A stretch of 64,000 nucleotides of DNA from Tanypteryx hageni (GCA_028673005.1 CM054118.1:56613338-56677337); one strand, 5' to 3'. Shown: positions 37,801 to 45,929, numbered from the stretch's first letter. Translations and numbers: made by a program. Notes: a model not told the origin generated them from the sequence alone.

Positions 37801-40800
37801 TTTGAAAGCGAAAAATAACCAAATGCATGACTATGACCATAAGACAGAAGCAGTGAGTTAAAAACTTACAAATTTTTAAATTGAAATTTATCATTTCTAT
37901 GGTATTTTTCCTTTTATTTTTTTGAGTAAGCAAAACATTTATGTTAACATAAACGCAGATCAACATACCACCAGTACGTGAAGAAAACAATTCCTGGCAG
38001 AGTGATGGCAACCTGAAGCATCCTCCAATCTCTCACAAAATAAGAGAAAAAGGCTAACACGGCGAAGCCGAAAGAAAAGAAGTACTGACAAAAGACTCCG
38101 GTAAACAGTCGCGCCGAAGGGCCAACCATCTCTACACCTTGAATTTTAAACGAGTCACATCAAACAAAGAGCATCATCGCATTAGCCAGTAAATACATAT
38201 TTTTGAAGAACAATGGGCACAAAATATTTTCCATTACAGTGGCAAATATGTCGCATACATACCTATAACATATGCCACTAAAAACACTCCAGAAGTCGTA
38301 GCACCAACAAGCATTCTGGCTATCACAAATGAAATGTAATCAGGTGCAACAGCAGCTAAAATGCCACCAATCACTTGAAGGACTAGAGAAATGAAGAAAA
38401 TAGGTCGGCGCCCAAACCTATAAATGACATGTGGCTTGATTAGAAAAACATTCAAATTGTAGAATAAAAATAATTTTAAATATTTGACATTGGATATTTG
38501 GTGACACACCGGTCAGATAAGTCCCCAAATATTATAGAACCTAGGAGGACTCCCACCATGAAGATCGAGTTGGCTGTGGCTTGTAACCATGCACTTTCAC
38601 ATACCAAATCCCACTGGAAGGGAAATTAATATTCAGTCAAGCACTATTAACCACAGCAATAACTGTGGCCATTTAACAGTTTTATCCAAGGCAAATCAAT
38701 TGTAATAGGCTACGTTTAACGTAAGATATGAATACAAATTCACCTCTATGACCGCACTGCTTTGATATTTTGAAGTGTCATACACCCAATGATCACATTT
38801 AACAGTATCATTTGGGAGAATGCCTCGCTCAAAATAATCAGAAGTGAAATTGGCATCCCAGCGAAGGCACATTGAAAATTTTTTTTGCGACGCATCCCAT
38901 GGTATGGTCATGTTAAATTCACTTCCCAAGTCGTAGGTGGCATTTTCAGGCTCATTAGGAAGTTTACACCTTAAAAAAATTGAAGCATTAAAAATCAAGA
39001 AAAATATTGCAAACATTTTGATTTTTGATAAGAGTATTTTTTGTAACAGATACTTTAAATAATATTTGTACTTTAGCTTTAGCAATAAAAAACAGCTTCA
39101 GCATGTTTGCATCATTTAAATTGTACATTACACTAATTATAATTGATACTACAGCAGAAGAGGCTTATTTTTCTTTCTTGAATGTATTACATTTTCATAT
39201 TTATCTGAAAGGATGCACAATACAGGAAAGCTATTTACAATGTTTATCACTCATGAAAAATTATAGAAGCATGATTGACTTTTTGTAGAAAGTTGCACTT
39301 AAGTACTTCAAATAACTCAGTTCAACTTGCTTTTAATCTCTATCGGCTGTGTCCACACTTAAATTTACACAAAATGTAGGTGCTGTTGGCAGGTGGGCCA
39401 TTTAAATCTGTATGATAAAGGGATACATTAGGTTTGCAGTTAGTTTTGAGGATCTTGTAACTCTCTACTATGGGGAATTCTATTCCCATATTGTGTAGAA
39501 TATTATTTTTTGGGGCTCCTCTGTTTCTATTATACTCTTAGAATCACAAAAAATAGTTGTTCGGTTAATGGTTTTTGAACCATACAATCCTCCATGACAC
39601 CCAATATTTAAAAAACTGAACATCCTCTGCCTTGTGTTTATATTTGCACTCTATGTATTCTCACCCCGTGTATAAAAACTCACATTAATGAATTTTCTAA
39701 CTCAAGTATCATAATCATTATACAAGAAGTCCTAACAAATTGCATATTAATCATATTCATTAAAAATCTGCTGCACTAGGTCTTAAATCAGTGGGACTGC
39801 ACCTTTATAATAAACTTCCTGAAGAATTGAAAAAGATCAAGGGTATGAGTAATTTAAAATGAAATTGAAAATGTTTCTTCAGAATAAGCTATTTTACTCT
39901 GTCATCGACTAATCTTAATGACAGCATTTAATTTATCTTGCCATTATTACAATAAATTATTTAAAAACCTTTATTGTTGTAAGTACTGTATGAACCACCA
40001 TACTTAATAAATGTATGCACTTGCGTAAATGATGTATTCCATATTTTATATCTTTTATGGGCAAATTCTATATCACTGGATACTAAAATTATTATTATTG
40101 TTGCAGTGGTGGAACTACACCAACACAGATTAGATGGTATACTGGAGCCCATTATAGGGGACTGTCTAAGAATTACTACATAAATAAATTTTTATTTGTA
40201 TCTATAAACAAAAATAATATAAAGCACAAAAAACTTGAAAATTTAAGTTTTATTTTTGTATTAATTTTTCATTCATCCATCAATGATTTTGTCGTGCCAC
40301 TGCACTATTGGAAGAGATAGAGGGACCTTTAATACTCTACACATAAATGTGTTGATATAATGTAATAGAGATTTTTTTCAGCATACAAAAGCATTAGTAT
40401 TCCACTTGGCCATACATAAATGCAATACAAGGCACTCTTTGATCCTAACATCAATGATGTTCATTACCTCTCTCTAAAATGTTTCAGAAAATTTTTCTCA
40501 TTGCTGCAACAATGTTACTCATATCGTTATAAATAAAATTGCTTTGATATGAACCAAGAATCAGCAACACTAGTTCCACAGAGTTCCAAGCAATGAAATT
40601 CACCACCAATAAACAAATTTATCAATAATATTCAGCTGAGGTTTCTGAAGCTATTTAAGAATGGAAAAAGAATGAATTTTGCAAGCTACAGATATGCTCA
40701 AAATATTCTCAGTATTTCCATAAAACACACTCAATCTTTTATATCAATTAAAATGAAAAAAAACAGCACAGGGTTTTCTTTGATATTAAAATTACTAAAA

Positions 40801-41178
40801 TCATCTCAAGATTTAATGAGCCTGGGATTTAAAAATAAATTTTAAAATGTTTTAAGTGGAGTAACAACGACGTGAAATGGGATTTTTATCGGTTTTTATT
40901 AGTCCATATTATAAGATAAGACATATTTTAATTTAAGCCCATTCATCATTAATTTTTATCCCAAAAAAATTGTATCTTAAGATACCAATTTGCAAATAAC
41001 AAAGAGAGGCAGCTGCACCTGTGATTAACTTGAGCTCCCAGGAAGACCCAAGCAAGTTTATGAAGGGCACACGAAATGGTTGGTATGCAGAGAATGAAGT
41101 AGATTCTTTTCTGGTAGTGTCCAAACTCCCCTAAGTGTTTTAGGACATCATCGTATCCCATGGTGATGGCAACCTTAT
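17500..41178 (-). CDS. Orct-like: SLC22-family organic cation/zwitterion transporter (Orct-like), 11 coding exons
   Basis: Plasma-membrane facilitator of the major facilitator superfamily, SLC22 branch, expected to move organic cations or zwitterions such as carnitine-like compounds; the substrate cannot be read from sequence. Coding exons (minus strand): 41161-41019, 38969-38744, 38613-38510, 38417-38263, 38137-37969, 36259-36026, 27912-27809, 25976-25866, 21410-21229, 21105-20969, 17596-17500. Joined length is 1662 nt, 553 residues plus TAA, which matches the usual family size of about 550. Every border is GT-AG and phase-consistent. Seen: N-terminus [14 protein letters not shown], a large cysteine- and N-glycosylation-rich loop after TM1, the MFS signature GDLSDRFGRRP after TM2, PESVRWL after TM6, WNTSNLGGN in TM7 and a charged cytoplasmic tail. 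Introns 6, 8 and 10 are long and full of transposons. An acceptor at 41180-41179 shows that a 5' noncoding exon lies upstream. The Orct name is by family resemblance; orthology is unproven. Confidence 0.93.
18972..19890 (+). pseudogene. Penelope RT C-terminal part and GIY-YIG endonuclease, frameshifted
   Basis: 18972-19322 reads [14 protein letters not shown], then the RT motif C context [13 protein letters not shown] and [20 protein letters not shown] with [10 protein letters not shown], the typical end of a Penelope RT. The frame then breaks near 19310. A later segment near 19640-19890 reads [20 protein letters not shown] and HIQEHHHPI, the GIY-YIG nuclease signature that defines the group. 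Everything N-terminal of RT motif B is missing, so the copy is truncated and not autonomous. Confidence 0.82.
20028..20072 (+). ncRNA. Hammerhead-ribozyme-like motif in the Penelope tail
   Basis: Core CTGATGA (20033-20039), a 6-bp stem GAGAGC/GCTCTC (20041-20046 with 20050-20055), GAAA (20056-20059), a short palindromic ATACGTAT helix, then UU followed by TAG that can pair with CTA before the core. Penelope elements are known to carry minimal hammerheads. One extra U (20040) sits between CUGAUGA and stem II compared with the canonical core, so activity is uncertain. Confidence 0.55.
20636..20968. other. Intron 10, no feature seen
   Basis: AT-rich intronic DNA between the Penelope copy and exon 10. 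Confidence 0.5.
20969..21105 (-). CDS. Orct-like: Transporter coding exon 10 (TM12 and start of tail)
   Basis: Acceptor TTTTAACAG, donor GGGAA|GTAAGC. It encodes [17 protein letters not shown], a last hydrophobic helix, [20 protein letters not shown], and two bases of a Lys codon. LPET is the conserved motif after TM12 in sugar and organic-ion MFS transporters. Confidence 0.93.
21229..21410 (-). CDS. Orct-like: Transporter coding exon 9 (TM10-TM11)
   Basis: The acceptor TTTTTTCAG lies directly before ATATGCC; the donor is TTG|GTATGC. It encodes [20 protein letters not shown], then [20 protein letters not shown] and [19 protein letters not shown]. The [11 protein letters not shown] block is a hallmark of SLC22 near TM10. 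Confidence 0.94.
21621..22577 (+). mobile_element. Internally deleted piggyBac element
   Basis: The left end TTAACCCTGGATTACAAACT (21621) mirrors the right end, in reverse TTAACCCTGGATTACTAACC (22577), and both begin with the TTAA target site. The interior keeps an acidic N-terminal stretch (VLHELEEEE, about 21990) and the C-terminal part of a piggyBac transposase, with the catalytic core missing. It lies in intron 8, antisense to the transporter. Confidence 0.85.
22046..22431 (+). pseudogene. piggyBac transposase C-terminal fragment
   Basis: Frame 1 (22046-22234) reads [10 protein letters not shown] and [20 protein letters not shown], corresponding to the end of the insertion/RNase-H region. 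Frame 2 (22231-22431) reads [20 protein letters not shown] and AMCR, the remains of the cysteine-rich C-terminal DNA-binding finger of piggyBac proteins. Catalytic aspartates are absent from the copy. Confidence 0.75.
22688..23236 (-). mobile_element. TA-flanked MITE, copy 1 of a pair
   Basis: Read on the minus strand, this matches 28380-28910 across its length, with shared blocks such as CCCTCACTAAAATTCAATCC and CAAATTTCTCCTGCATTAGA. The left end CCGTATTTGTCCAATTATAG follows a TA; the right end is degraded. Size and TA favour a Tc1/mariner or Tigger-type MITE. Confidence 0.7.
23246..24259. mobile_element. TA-flanked Tigger-like element, about 1 kb
   Basis: Ends CCGTAAATACCCGCGTATAA and, in reverse from 24259, CTGTAAATACCCTCGTATAG are inverted repeats and both are bordered by TA. 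A second inner match (ATAATGTGCA) lies on each side. No transposase remains. Confidence 0.75.
24293..24745. repeat. Foldback element with about 150-bp arms
   Basis: 24293-24447 and 24594-24745 are imperfect reverse complements nearly end to end. Landmarks are CTTTCTGTATA at both outer ends, CAGGGTCAAAGT, GACCTCAAAAACAC, and ACACCAACCATACAAATT at the inner ends. About 145 nt of unrelated loop separates them. A short gap in one arm is visible after TTTCTGT. Confidence 0.8.
24768..24803. repeat. Strong short hairpin
   Basis: GTAGCATGCTCTCAAGT and ACTTGAGAGCGTGCTAC form a 17-bp stem with one mismatch and a loop of about one base. It sits just upstream of a Penelope-like tail and may belong to it. 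Confidence 0.7.
24804..24960 (+). mobile_element. Penelope 3' tail fragment with hammerhead-like motif
   Basis: GATGATGGCTACTTGGTAAC followed by CGAAATACGTATCG (24845-24877) has the layout of the motif at 20028: GATGATG, stem-loop, GAAATACGTAT. One position of the stem is mismatched and the CUGA start is ACGA, so it is degenerate. No Penelope coding sequence is adjacent. Confidence 0.5.
24961..25865. other. Intron 8, no feature seen
   Basis: AT-rich intronic sequence without recognisable element ends or coding frames. Confidence 0.5.
25866..25976 (-). CDS. Orct-like: Transporter coding exon 8 (TM8-TM9)
   Basis: Acceptor CTCATCAG, donor CAAG|GTAATT. It encodes [19 protein letters not shown] and a hydrophobic segment ending TVAVPQ. 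The WGRK turn is the second-half equivalent of the MFS FGRRP motif. This exon has no ATG and was found by phase-matched translation. Confidence 0.92.
26116..26873. mobile_element. hAT-like MITE (outer), host of a second MITE
   Basis: Ends CAGTGATTCCCAACCTTTAT and, in reverse from 26873, CAGTGGTTTCCAACCTGGGG form a hAT-style terminal repeat. The flanking 8-mers do not match convincingly, so the insertion is old. The 444-bp MITE at 26274-26717 is nested inside. Confidence 0.65.
26274..26717. mobile_element. hAT MITE with exact 8-bp duplication ATTTATAC
   Basis: Ends CAAGGGTCTCAAACTC and, in reverse, CAGGGATCTCAAACTC. ATTTATAC stands on both sides (26266-26273, 26718-26725). No ORF. Confidence 0.88.
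26965..27288. mobile_element. hAT MITE, degraded target duplication
   Basis: Ends CAGGGGTCACCAACCGTATG and, in reverse, CAGGTGTTACCAACCTTTGA. Flanks GTACAAAA and GTATAGAG agree at five of eight positions. Confidence 0.72.
27289..27808. other. Intron 7 remainder, no feature seen
   Basis: AT-rich intronic sequence up to exon 7; nothing recognised. Confidence 0.5.
27809..27912 (-). CDS. Orct-like: Transporter coding exon 7 (TM7)
   Basis: Acceptor GTTTGTAG, donor CCAG|GTAAAC. It encodes [20 protein letters not shown] and [14 protein letters not shown], the best conserved stretch of the insect Orct group around TM7 and TM8. Entry and exit codons (Trp, Ala) are both split and join correctly to exons 6 and 8. 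Confidence 0.93.
28380..28910 (+). mobile_element. TA-flanked MITE, copy 2 of a pair
   Basis: Ends CCATATTTGCCCAATTATAG and, in reverse from 28910, CCGTATTTGTTCGATTATAG, with TA on each side. It is the same family as 22688-23236 in opposite orientation. Confidence 0.78.
29141..29943 (+). mobile_element. Tigger/pogo remnant with TA target sites
   Basis: Ends CAGTCAGTCCTCGACTTCCA and, in reverse from 29943, CAGGCAGTCCTCGGACTTAC, flanked by TA. A frame at 29492-29686 ends with [18 protein letters not shown], like the C-terminal tail of Tigger transposases. The catalytic part is deleted. Confidence 0.8.
30060..30140 (-). repeat. tRNA-derived SINE head
   Basis: On the minus strand, TCTCAGTAGTTAAGTGG (box A-like, 30131-30115) and GGTTCGATTCC (box B, 30086-30076) have polymerase III promoter spacing. 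The surrounding AAATTCTGCC motif recurs nearby. The sequence between does not fold into a proper tRNA, so this is a SINE rather than a gene. Confidence 0.65.
30800..30930. repeat. Short tandem duplication
   Basis: TCTCAGTAGTTTCTTCACTG (about 30841) and CTCGACAGTTTCTTCACTG (about 30907), each after a TAATT-GAGAT stretch, are two degenerate copies about 65 bp apart. Confidence 0.55.
31700..31752. repeat. (TA)n microsatellite
   Basis: An uninterrupted TA run of about 53 bases, followed by degenerate ACATATAT repeats to about 31820. ORFs read through it are artefacts. Confidence 0.97.
32405..33315. mobile_element. TA-rich Tigger-like element nested in the hAT-like region
   Basis: TATATACTCGTGTATAATG near 32405 mirrors the right end, in reverse TATATACTCGTGTTTAACAC near 33315. 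Further in, GTGTATAACGCACACC and GTGTATAGTGTGCACCCC form a second inverted pair. No coding remains. Confidence 0.55.
33333..33480 (+). mobile_element. Helitron-like 5' end
   Basis: TCTATTATATAAAGCTACTT followed by CACTCACTCA and TAGAAATCTGAAATTTTGCA resembles the 5' terminus of arthropod Helitrons and shares the last block with 44920-44940. No 3' hairpin plus CTRR was found downstream, so the end is orphaned. Confidence 0.4.
34811..34911. repeat. Compound (TA)n-(GT)n microsatellite
   Basis: Alternating TA of about 60 bases leads into a GT run of about 24 bases, then GC-containing alternating purine-pyrimidine DNA. Such tracts can adopt cruciform or Z forms. Confidence 0.96.
35155..36025. other. 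Intron 6 distal part, no feature seen
   Basis: AT-rich intron adjoining exon 6; nothing recognised. Confidence 0.5.
36026..36259 (-). CDS. Orct-like: Transporter coding exon 6 (central cytoplasmic loop)
   Basis: Acceptor ATTTCAG, donor AATTG|GTAAGT. It encodes [17 protein letters not shown] and a highly charged loop (many Lys and Glu), then the beginning of TM7 (LYIFFNW). PESVRWLL is the conserved motif that follows TM6 in SLC22 proteins. The downstream intron spans about 8.1 kb. Confidence 0.93.
36260..37968. other. Intron 5, only a short CATA repeat
   Basis: AT-rich intron. A CATACATACATACATAC run lies at about 37763-37780. Nothing else was identified. Confidence 0.55.
37969..38137 (-). 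CDS. Orct-like: Transporter coding exon 5 (TM5-TM6)
   Basis: Acceptor ATTCAAG, donor TGGTG|GTATGT. The segment starts [14 protein letters not shown], a family-typical motif at the TM4/TM5 border, continues through TM5 and TM6, and ends FFTYW with a split Trp codon. Confidence 0.93.
38263..38417 (-). CDS. Orct-like: Transporter coding exon 4 (TM3-TM4)
   Basis: Acceptor TTTATAG, donor ATAG|GTATGT. It encodes [14 protein letters not shown] (the end of the MFS signature), then TM3 and TM4 through VFLVAYVI; the next Gly codon is split. Spacing from exon 3 is only 92 nt, the shortest intron of the gene. Confidence 0.93.
38510..38613 (-). CDS. Orct-like: Transporter coding exon 3 (WDLVC, TM2)
   Basis: Acceptor CTTCCAG, donor CG|GTGTGT. 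It encodes [18 protein letters not shown] followed by TM2 and the start of the MFS signature, GDLSDR, whose final Arg codon is split with exon 4. The reading frame is too short and split to appear as a long ORF, so the exon was found by translating between exons 2 and 4. Confidence 0.92.
38744..38969 (-). CDS. Orct-like: Transporter coding exon 2 (large extracellular loop)
   Basis: Acceptor TTTTAAG, donor GAG|GTGAAT. The 75 full codons encode residues 49-123. The segment has cysteines and N-glycosylation sequons (NAT, NMT, NFT, NDT), as expected for the long first extracellular loop of SLC22 transporters, and reads into SAVIE just before the conserved WDLVC of exon 3. Confidence 0.9.
39765..39960 (+). 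pseudogene. LINE reverse-transcriptase C-terminal scrap
   Basis: A frame in intron 1 reads [20 protein letters not shown] then IKGMSNLK, resembling the conserved 'LYNKLP' region at the end of CR1/Jockey-type RT proteins. An AT-rich 3' UTR-like stretch follows. Very short and decayed. Confidence 0.5.
39961..41018. other. Intron 1 remainder, no feature seen
   Basis: AT-rich, includes short ATT runs; nothing recognised. Confidence 0.5.
41019..41178 (-). CDS. Orct-like: Transporter coding exon 1 (start codon, TM1)
   Basis: The exon follows a TTTTTCCAG acceptor and carries 17 nt of 5' UTR, then the ATG at 41161 and residues 1-47 plus two bases of Arg48. It encodes the cytoplasmic N-terminus and TM1 ([20 protein letters not shown]). 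The donor is CACAG|GTGCAG. The start is chosen because SLC22 proteins characteristically begin MGYDD-like and the upstream in-frame extension runs into the intron. Confidence 0.9.
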
Positions 41179-43320
41179 CTGGAAAAATTAAAATAAAAAA
41201 ATAATTCACTCGAAATCTTTCAAGCTTCTAATTCTTGTTTCAAGAAAAATGTTCAAATAACCTTGGTATATGCAGAAACAATAAAAAAATTACGCTGTTA
41301 TTTCTTGATGCTTCATATTCAATATCTAGGTATTTTTCATATTTAAATGAAAGGACGTAACTCTTTACGTTTACAACAGTCCTCCTGCCTGATAATGAAC
41401 TAAGCTACAAAACTAACTTTATTTACGAGTTATTTCAATTTCGTCAGAAAATACAAGAATCTGAAACCTAGGCTCTGAAGAAATAAAACTAGTTAATACT
41501 GAGTAGGCAGCACAGAGAAATACTAAATCAAAAGCGCTGCTAATCTAAGCTAATAAGCTTGCCTATCCTAAATAGTTTCCGGGGCTAATGTCTTTATCTA
41601 AAGAAAATGTAGATAACATTATATAAATAAAACAACACAATTTTAACTAATAAATAATAATTCAAATTTCATTTTTTCTAAATATTTTAAATAGTGAATC
41701 ATTAATAATTGATGTAATTCCTTTATTCGTTAAGCATGGATAAATTAAGCTTACACGAATAATATTATCGTACAATGAACTATGTAGTATATGGATCATT
41801 GATCCCTTTTTAAATGGTTCTATCGATAGAAATTTTTGCACCGACATATTATTAAAAAGTTTTTATAAAAAAATATTATGATGGCGTATCTACTAAAAGT
41901 ATCCTATAATTATTTTCTAGTTAGGTATCACAAACTATAATTGCCCAATTAACGTAATGCTAAAAACAGGAAGCTATAACTCTTTACTATCTTCTACTGA
42001 ATGAAAGTCTTTATAATATTTCTTTAAATTCACATCTATCTTTTTAAAAAGGACCAAATGTGCGAAAGTTCATTGCATTTTGCTAGAACTAACGCAATTC
42101 TACACTTGCCTGACCCCTCGTACCCTCATCCCCTCGAAAAACACACCACTTCAAGACTTCAACTTGCAGAATCAACCACCACGGAAACTGTGTCACTACT
42201 ACCTACCATCTGCTGCAATCACGACCGCTTATATGGGTGTAGTCGGAGAAAGGGGAAACCCCTCACTTGACAAGGAAAACGGAATATTTTAAACCGAGGA
42301 ACAACACAGAATGTAGTATGTTGACCATGTGAAGTTTTGTATATGAAAAGATTTTTTTGCGTTTTTCTCGAAAATAGAAACGGAAATATGTGAGAAAATA
42401 TGGACAATTTTGTTGCGTTGCAAATATTTGTTTACCTAATATGTATACCTAATGTTGACTTTCATTTTTAACAATACATTGTTTATCTCAGGTAAATGTA
42501 GACAGGTAATTTTATGATATTTTTACTTTTTCGCGAAAATAAGAATAATGCTATGAAAAAGGTGACTATAATACCTCATTTATAAATAATAAATTGTTTG
42601 AAGGTGAAGTTATCATTTTCATGCTGGACCTTATAAGACCTTGTCCTGAATCGAATAAGGAAATGTGGTTGAATTGCGACTCTCCTTAAAATAATATAAC
42701 AGGCCACTTCTCATATTATAATAATTCATGCATTACCTTCTGTAAGTTTTCCTTTATAACATAATTTATAAATTAGAAAGATTAATAAAGACAACATCAA
42801 TACATGACTTTGATAACGACATGATATTTAGTTTTTTATTTACTATAACTGAAGAGAAAAATGTAATAAAATTGTGAACCTGTAATTTTTGCCTAAAGCA
42901 AATATAGAAGACTGACACTTTTATGCAGCAAAATGTAGCTAAATAAGGTATGTTATATATACCCATGTTGCCATTATAAAAAGGTTTTTGAGTATACACC
43001 GAATTGATTATATTCAGCACCAATAATAAATGATTTAAAATTGACAGTTTTAGTAATTAAAAACGCCATTCTTCCCTCACTATAATTTACAATCATCAAA
43101 CACTTATATCACAACTCGGTCTATCAGATCACTCCAAAGTTTATTCAACGTAAACGTTGGCGCACTAAGCTAGCGAGCGACGATAATATGTGACGCTGTC
43201 GTGTTTATTAAATTTCCCACGGTTAATGAACCGAAACTTTTGCTTTATTTATTTTGCAAACAAAATTTTGGACAGCCGGTCTTCATTCATATGGTCGTTT
43301 ATAGGTACTTTTTTATATTT
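41179..43320. other. Upstream of transporter exon 1; must hold or precede a 5' UTR exon
   Basis: The acceptor at 41180-41179 requires a noncoding exon somewhere above this point on the minus strand. I cannot place its donor. A CG-containing patch at about 43140-43210 is the only GC-richer island and is a weak promoter candidate. Confidence 0.4.
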
Positions 43321-43458
43321 AAACTAGCGTAATTGCCCGCCAAATATGACGGGTATGCGTGAATTAAGTATTAAGTAAAAATAGAAATAAAAATTAACGA
43401 AATCAACTTGTATAGGTTGAAAATGAAATTTGGAGACCACGGTGTACAGAATGGAATT

Positions 43459-43901
43459 AAAATAAAAACTCCTGAACTGTAAAATAATCCAGATGTGCAC
43501 ACACGTCAATGAGAGAAAATAGAAAAAAAATTTAATGATACAAGTTTGCAAGACGATGGCCTACAGAGACCTGTTGTCGAAAACTAGCCTAAAGGAAAAA
43601 GAAAGGCACGCACACACGCACAATCACTAGGAAAAACTCTGGAAAAGTCGTATACGACTTCAGCTACTGAAGATGATAGCTTAGCTTTTGAAATACATAA
43701 CTAGTGAGATTTTCCACAGTTTTTCCGAGTGATTGTGCGTTTGTCTGTGCCTTTCTTTTTCCTTTAGGCTAGTTTTTGACAACAGGTCCCTGTATGCCAT
43801 CGTTCTGCAAATTTGTATCATTTTAATTTTTTTTTCTATTTTCTCTTATTGACGTGTGAGTGCACATCTGGATTATTTTACGGTTCAGGAGTTTTTATTT
43901 T
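43459..43901. mobile_element. Inverted pair of Penelope terminal regions
   Basis: 43459-43646 and 43710-43901 are near-complete reverse complements (about 190 bp each) around a 63-nt centre. Landmarks are ATAAAAACTCCTGAAC, GTGCACACACGTCAATGAGA and CCTAAAGGAAAAAGAAAGGC with their complements. The right arm parallels the Penelope tail at 20080-20628 (AGGTCCCTG, TTTTACGGT.AGGAGTT). No coding sequence lies between. Confidence 0.75.
43661..43704 (+). ncRNA. Degenerate hammerhead-like motif
   Basis: CAGCTACTGAAGATGATAGC then TTAGCTTTTGAAATACATAA at the centre of the inverted pair. It keeps the GATGAT...GAAATAC frame of the Penelope motif at 20028 but has an interrupted CTGA-AGATGA core and a weak stem, so it is probably inactive. 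Confidence 0.4.
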
Positions 43902-43953
43902 AACTAGCGGAATTACCCGTTGAACATTAAAATATAACTCCTGAGGTGTGTAA

Positions 43954-43956
<3 letters not shown>

Positions 43957-44009
<53 letters not shown>
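43957..44009. repeat. (AT)n microsatellite
   Basis: An uninterrupted AT run of about 53 bases. Confidence 0.97.
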
Positions 44010-44012
<3 letters not shown>

Positions 44013-44294
44013 AATGTAATTGTTTGATTAATTAATAATTCAGCTCTTAATTCCATTGGGAAATGTCCAAAAATACCGCGACGGACAGACGGACACTTGA
44101 GAATTATTATATAAGGATTCCAACTTGTATAGAAACTAAAAAGTATACAATAAATATAAGATTCACATAATTGAGTATTCCAAAGAGTAAAAATAGTTTT
44201 TGGCGAATAGAAATTGTATGATAAAGAAATACATTGCGCTATACAATTCTTATTCGCCCAGAATTGTCTTTAATTTATGGAACATTTAATTTTG

Positions 44295-44341
44295 TCTCTC
44301 TCTCTCTCTTTCTGTTTCTCCTTTCTTCTTCTCTCTCTCTC
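44295..44341. repeat. CT-rich polypyrimidine tract
   Basis: Two CTCTCTCT runs joined by a TTTCTGTTTCTCCTTTCTTC stretch. Confidence 0.9.
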
Positions 44342-44858
44342 GTATTAAAGCATTCGAAACATGCATTACTTACGCATGCCGTATAAAGAATTAAGGCGAC
44401 AATACAACCTCGAGGTTTAACAATGACACGATCGACAAGACAACATATCATTTAAAAGCATAAATTTTTCAAACAAATAGGATTTAAACGTAGAAATTGA
44501 GCGATTTTGTATTGTAGGCAAAATGTGACGATAAGAAGAAGAAACTATTGATTTTTCTTTAAAACGATCCAGGTCCGAAGGTCGTAGGTCTGTTATTTCT
44601 AATTTTAATTTGCAAAAGAGTAAAAGCCTTTAAGTCGAAAAATCGATTTTTACGTGTTATCTAATGGGAAATGGCACTCCCCTCTACTTCCCCTCTCCCC
44701 GCAAAAATCAAAATGCTGGCCCCGATGTGCACATCCTCATGGTCCCATTAGTAATTGAACCAACTTTAAAGTCTCTTGGTTTCTTGGTTTACGAGAAATG
44801 CTGTCCACACATACACACACACGACACACACACACGCAGAGATAAACACCGCCTTTTC

Positions 44859-45895
44859 TCTCTATATTATAACCGCACTAATGTGCGTTACGCAAACTAT
44901 TTCTTACTTCTATATGAGCTAGAAATCTGAAATTTTGCAAACGGATTGTTCATGACTTATAAACAAAGGAAAAATTGCGAAAAAGGGAAGTGTTTAAGTT
45001 TAATGACCCAAAAAAAAACTGAAAATTCGAAAATTCCCATAAGATTAACAGTGGAGCATTGTTGCTGCCAAGCACGCTTCTAAAGAGGACTTTCAGATGC
45101 AATTTGGCGTTCAAACTCGGCATATACGCGGTAGATCACGGTGTAAATAAATCGCGATAGGTCAGTCCGATTTCGACGAAACTTTAATTATTATACTAGG
45201 CGTGAGGTTCTGCATGTGACAAATAGGCAGTTGTCTAACATAAGTAGATGAGTTCGATGCCAGGTTAGTTTCCATTCGCCATTTGATTTACACGTAAAAG
45301 AGTGTAAGACATCATTCGTTTGCTTTTAAAAATTACTTATAATTGTCCTAGAAATTAGAAACTTGAACCATAGTACATGCAAAAGAACACAAATTTATTT
45401 TCCTACCATAGATTTTCAAATACTATTCGAATTGACTCAGAGAATTGTTTTGTAGAGGAAAATTTTAATCATTTTGTGAGTAAAATATTTCGTAGCCAAG
45501 AACAACCAGCATTGTTGCCGTACTCATAAAATTATAAAGGACCTTATTGAGAAAACGGAGGAAGAAGGGAGTATGGGGAAAAGATAGAGTGAATGATAGA
45601 AGGAAGAAGAGAGAGAAGAGAAAGAGAGGGAAAGGGGGAGGGAGAGAATGAGGGAAAGTGGAAGTTTGGGAAAGCGGGAGGTTTGGTGGGAGGAAGGGAG
45701 GGATATAGGGAGGTAGAGAGAGGGAAAAGGAGAGGGAGGGGAATGGGAGAAAGGGAGAGAGAAGCCCGAAAATACGGCTAAATATAATTTTATACCTTAA
45801 AAAAAGGAGGAAGTTCAGGGTTGCAAACGGGCAGCAGACGAATTCGCCTACGGGACGTGGTTGACGCGTGTAGCGCGTAGGGGCGGAGCCCCTAG
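44859..45895 (+). mobile_element. Helitron-like non-autonomous element
   Basis: The 5' end TCTCTATATTATAACCGCAC and the 3' end with hairpin AGGGGCGGAGCCCCT running into CTAG, followed by T (45892-45896), fit the Helitron rule of 5' TC, 3' hairpin and CTRR with insertion before T. The 5' flanking base is not A, and no Rep/helicase is present, so this is a candidate. Confidence 0.55.
45558..45775 (+). repeat. Polypurine (GA-rich) tract of about 200 bp
   Basis: Almost uninterrupted purines on the plus strand, mostly GGAAGG, GAGAGA and GGGAGG words. The apparent 151-aa reading frame on the other strand is low-complexity Ser/Leu/Pro/Phe and not a protein. Confidence 0.92.
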
Positions 45896-45929
45896 TATTA
45901 ATACAGATTCGTATTGTCACACTATGTAC

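Noticed and set aside
45465..45920. 151-aa minus-strand ORF rich in Pro/Ser/Leu/Phe
   Set aside because: Read from a polypurine tract; low complexity only.
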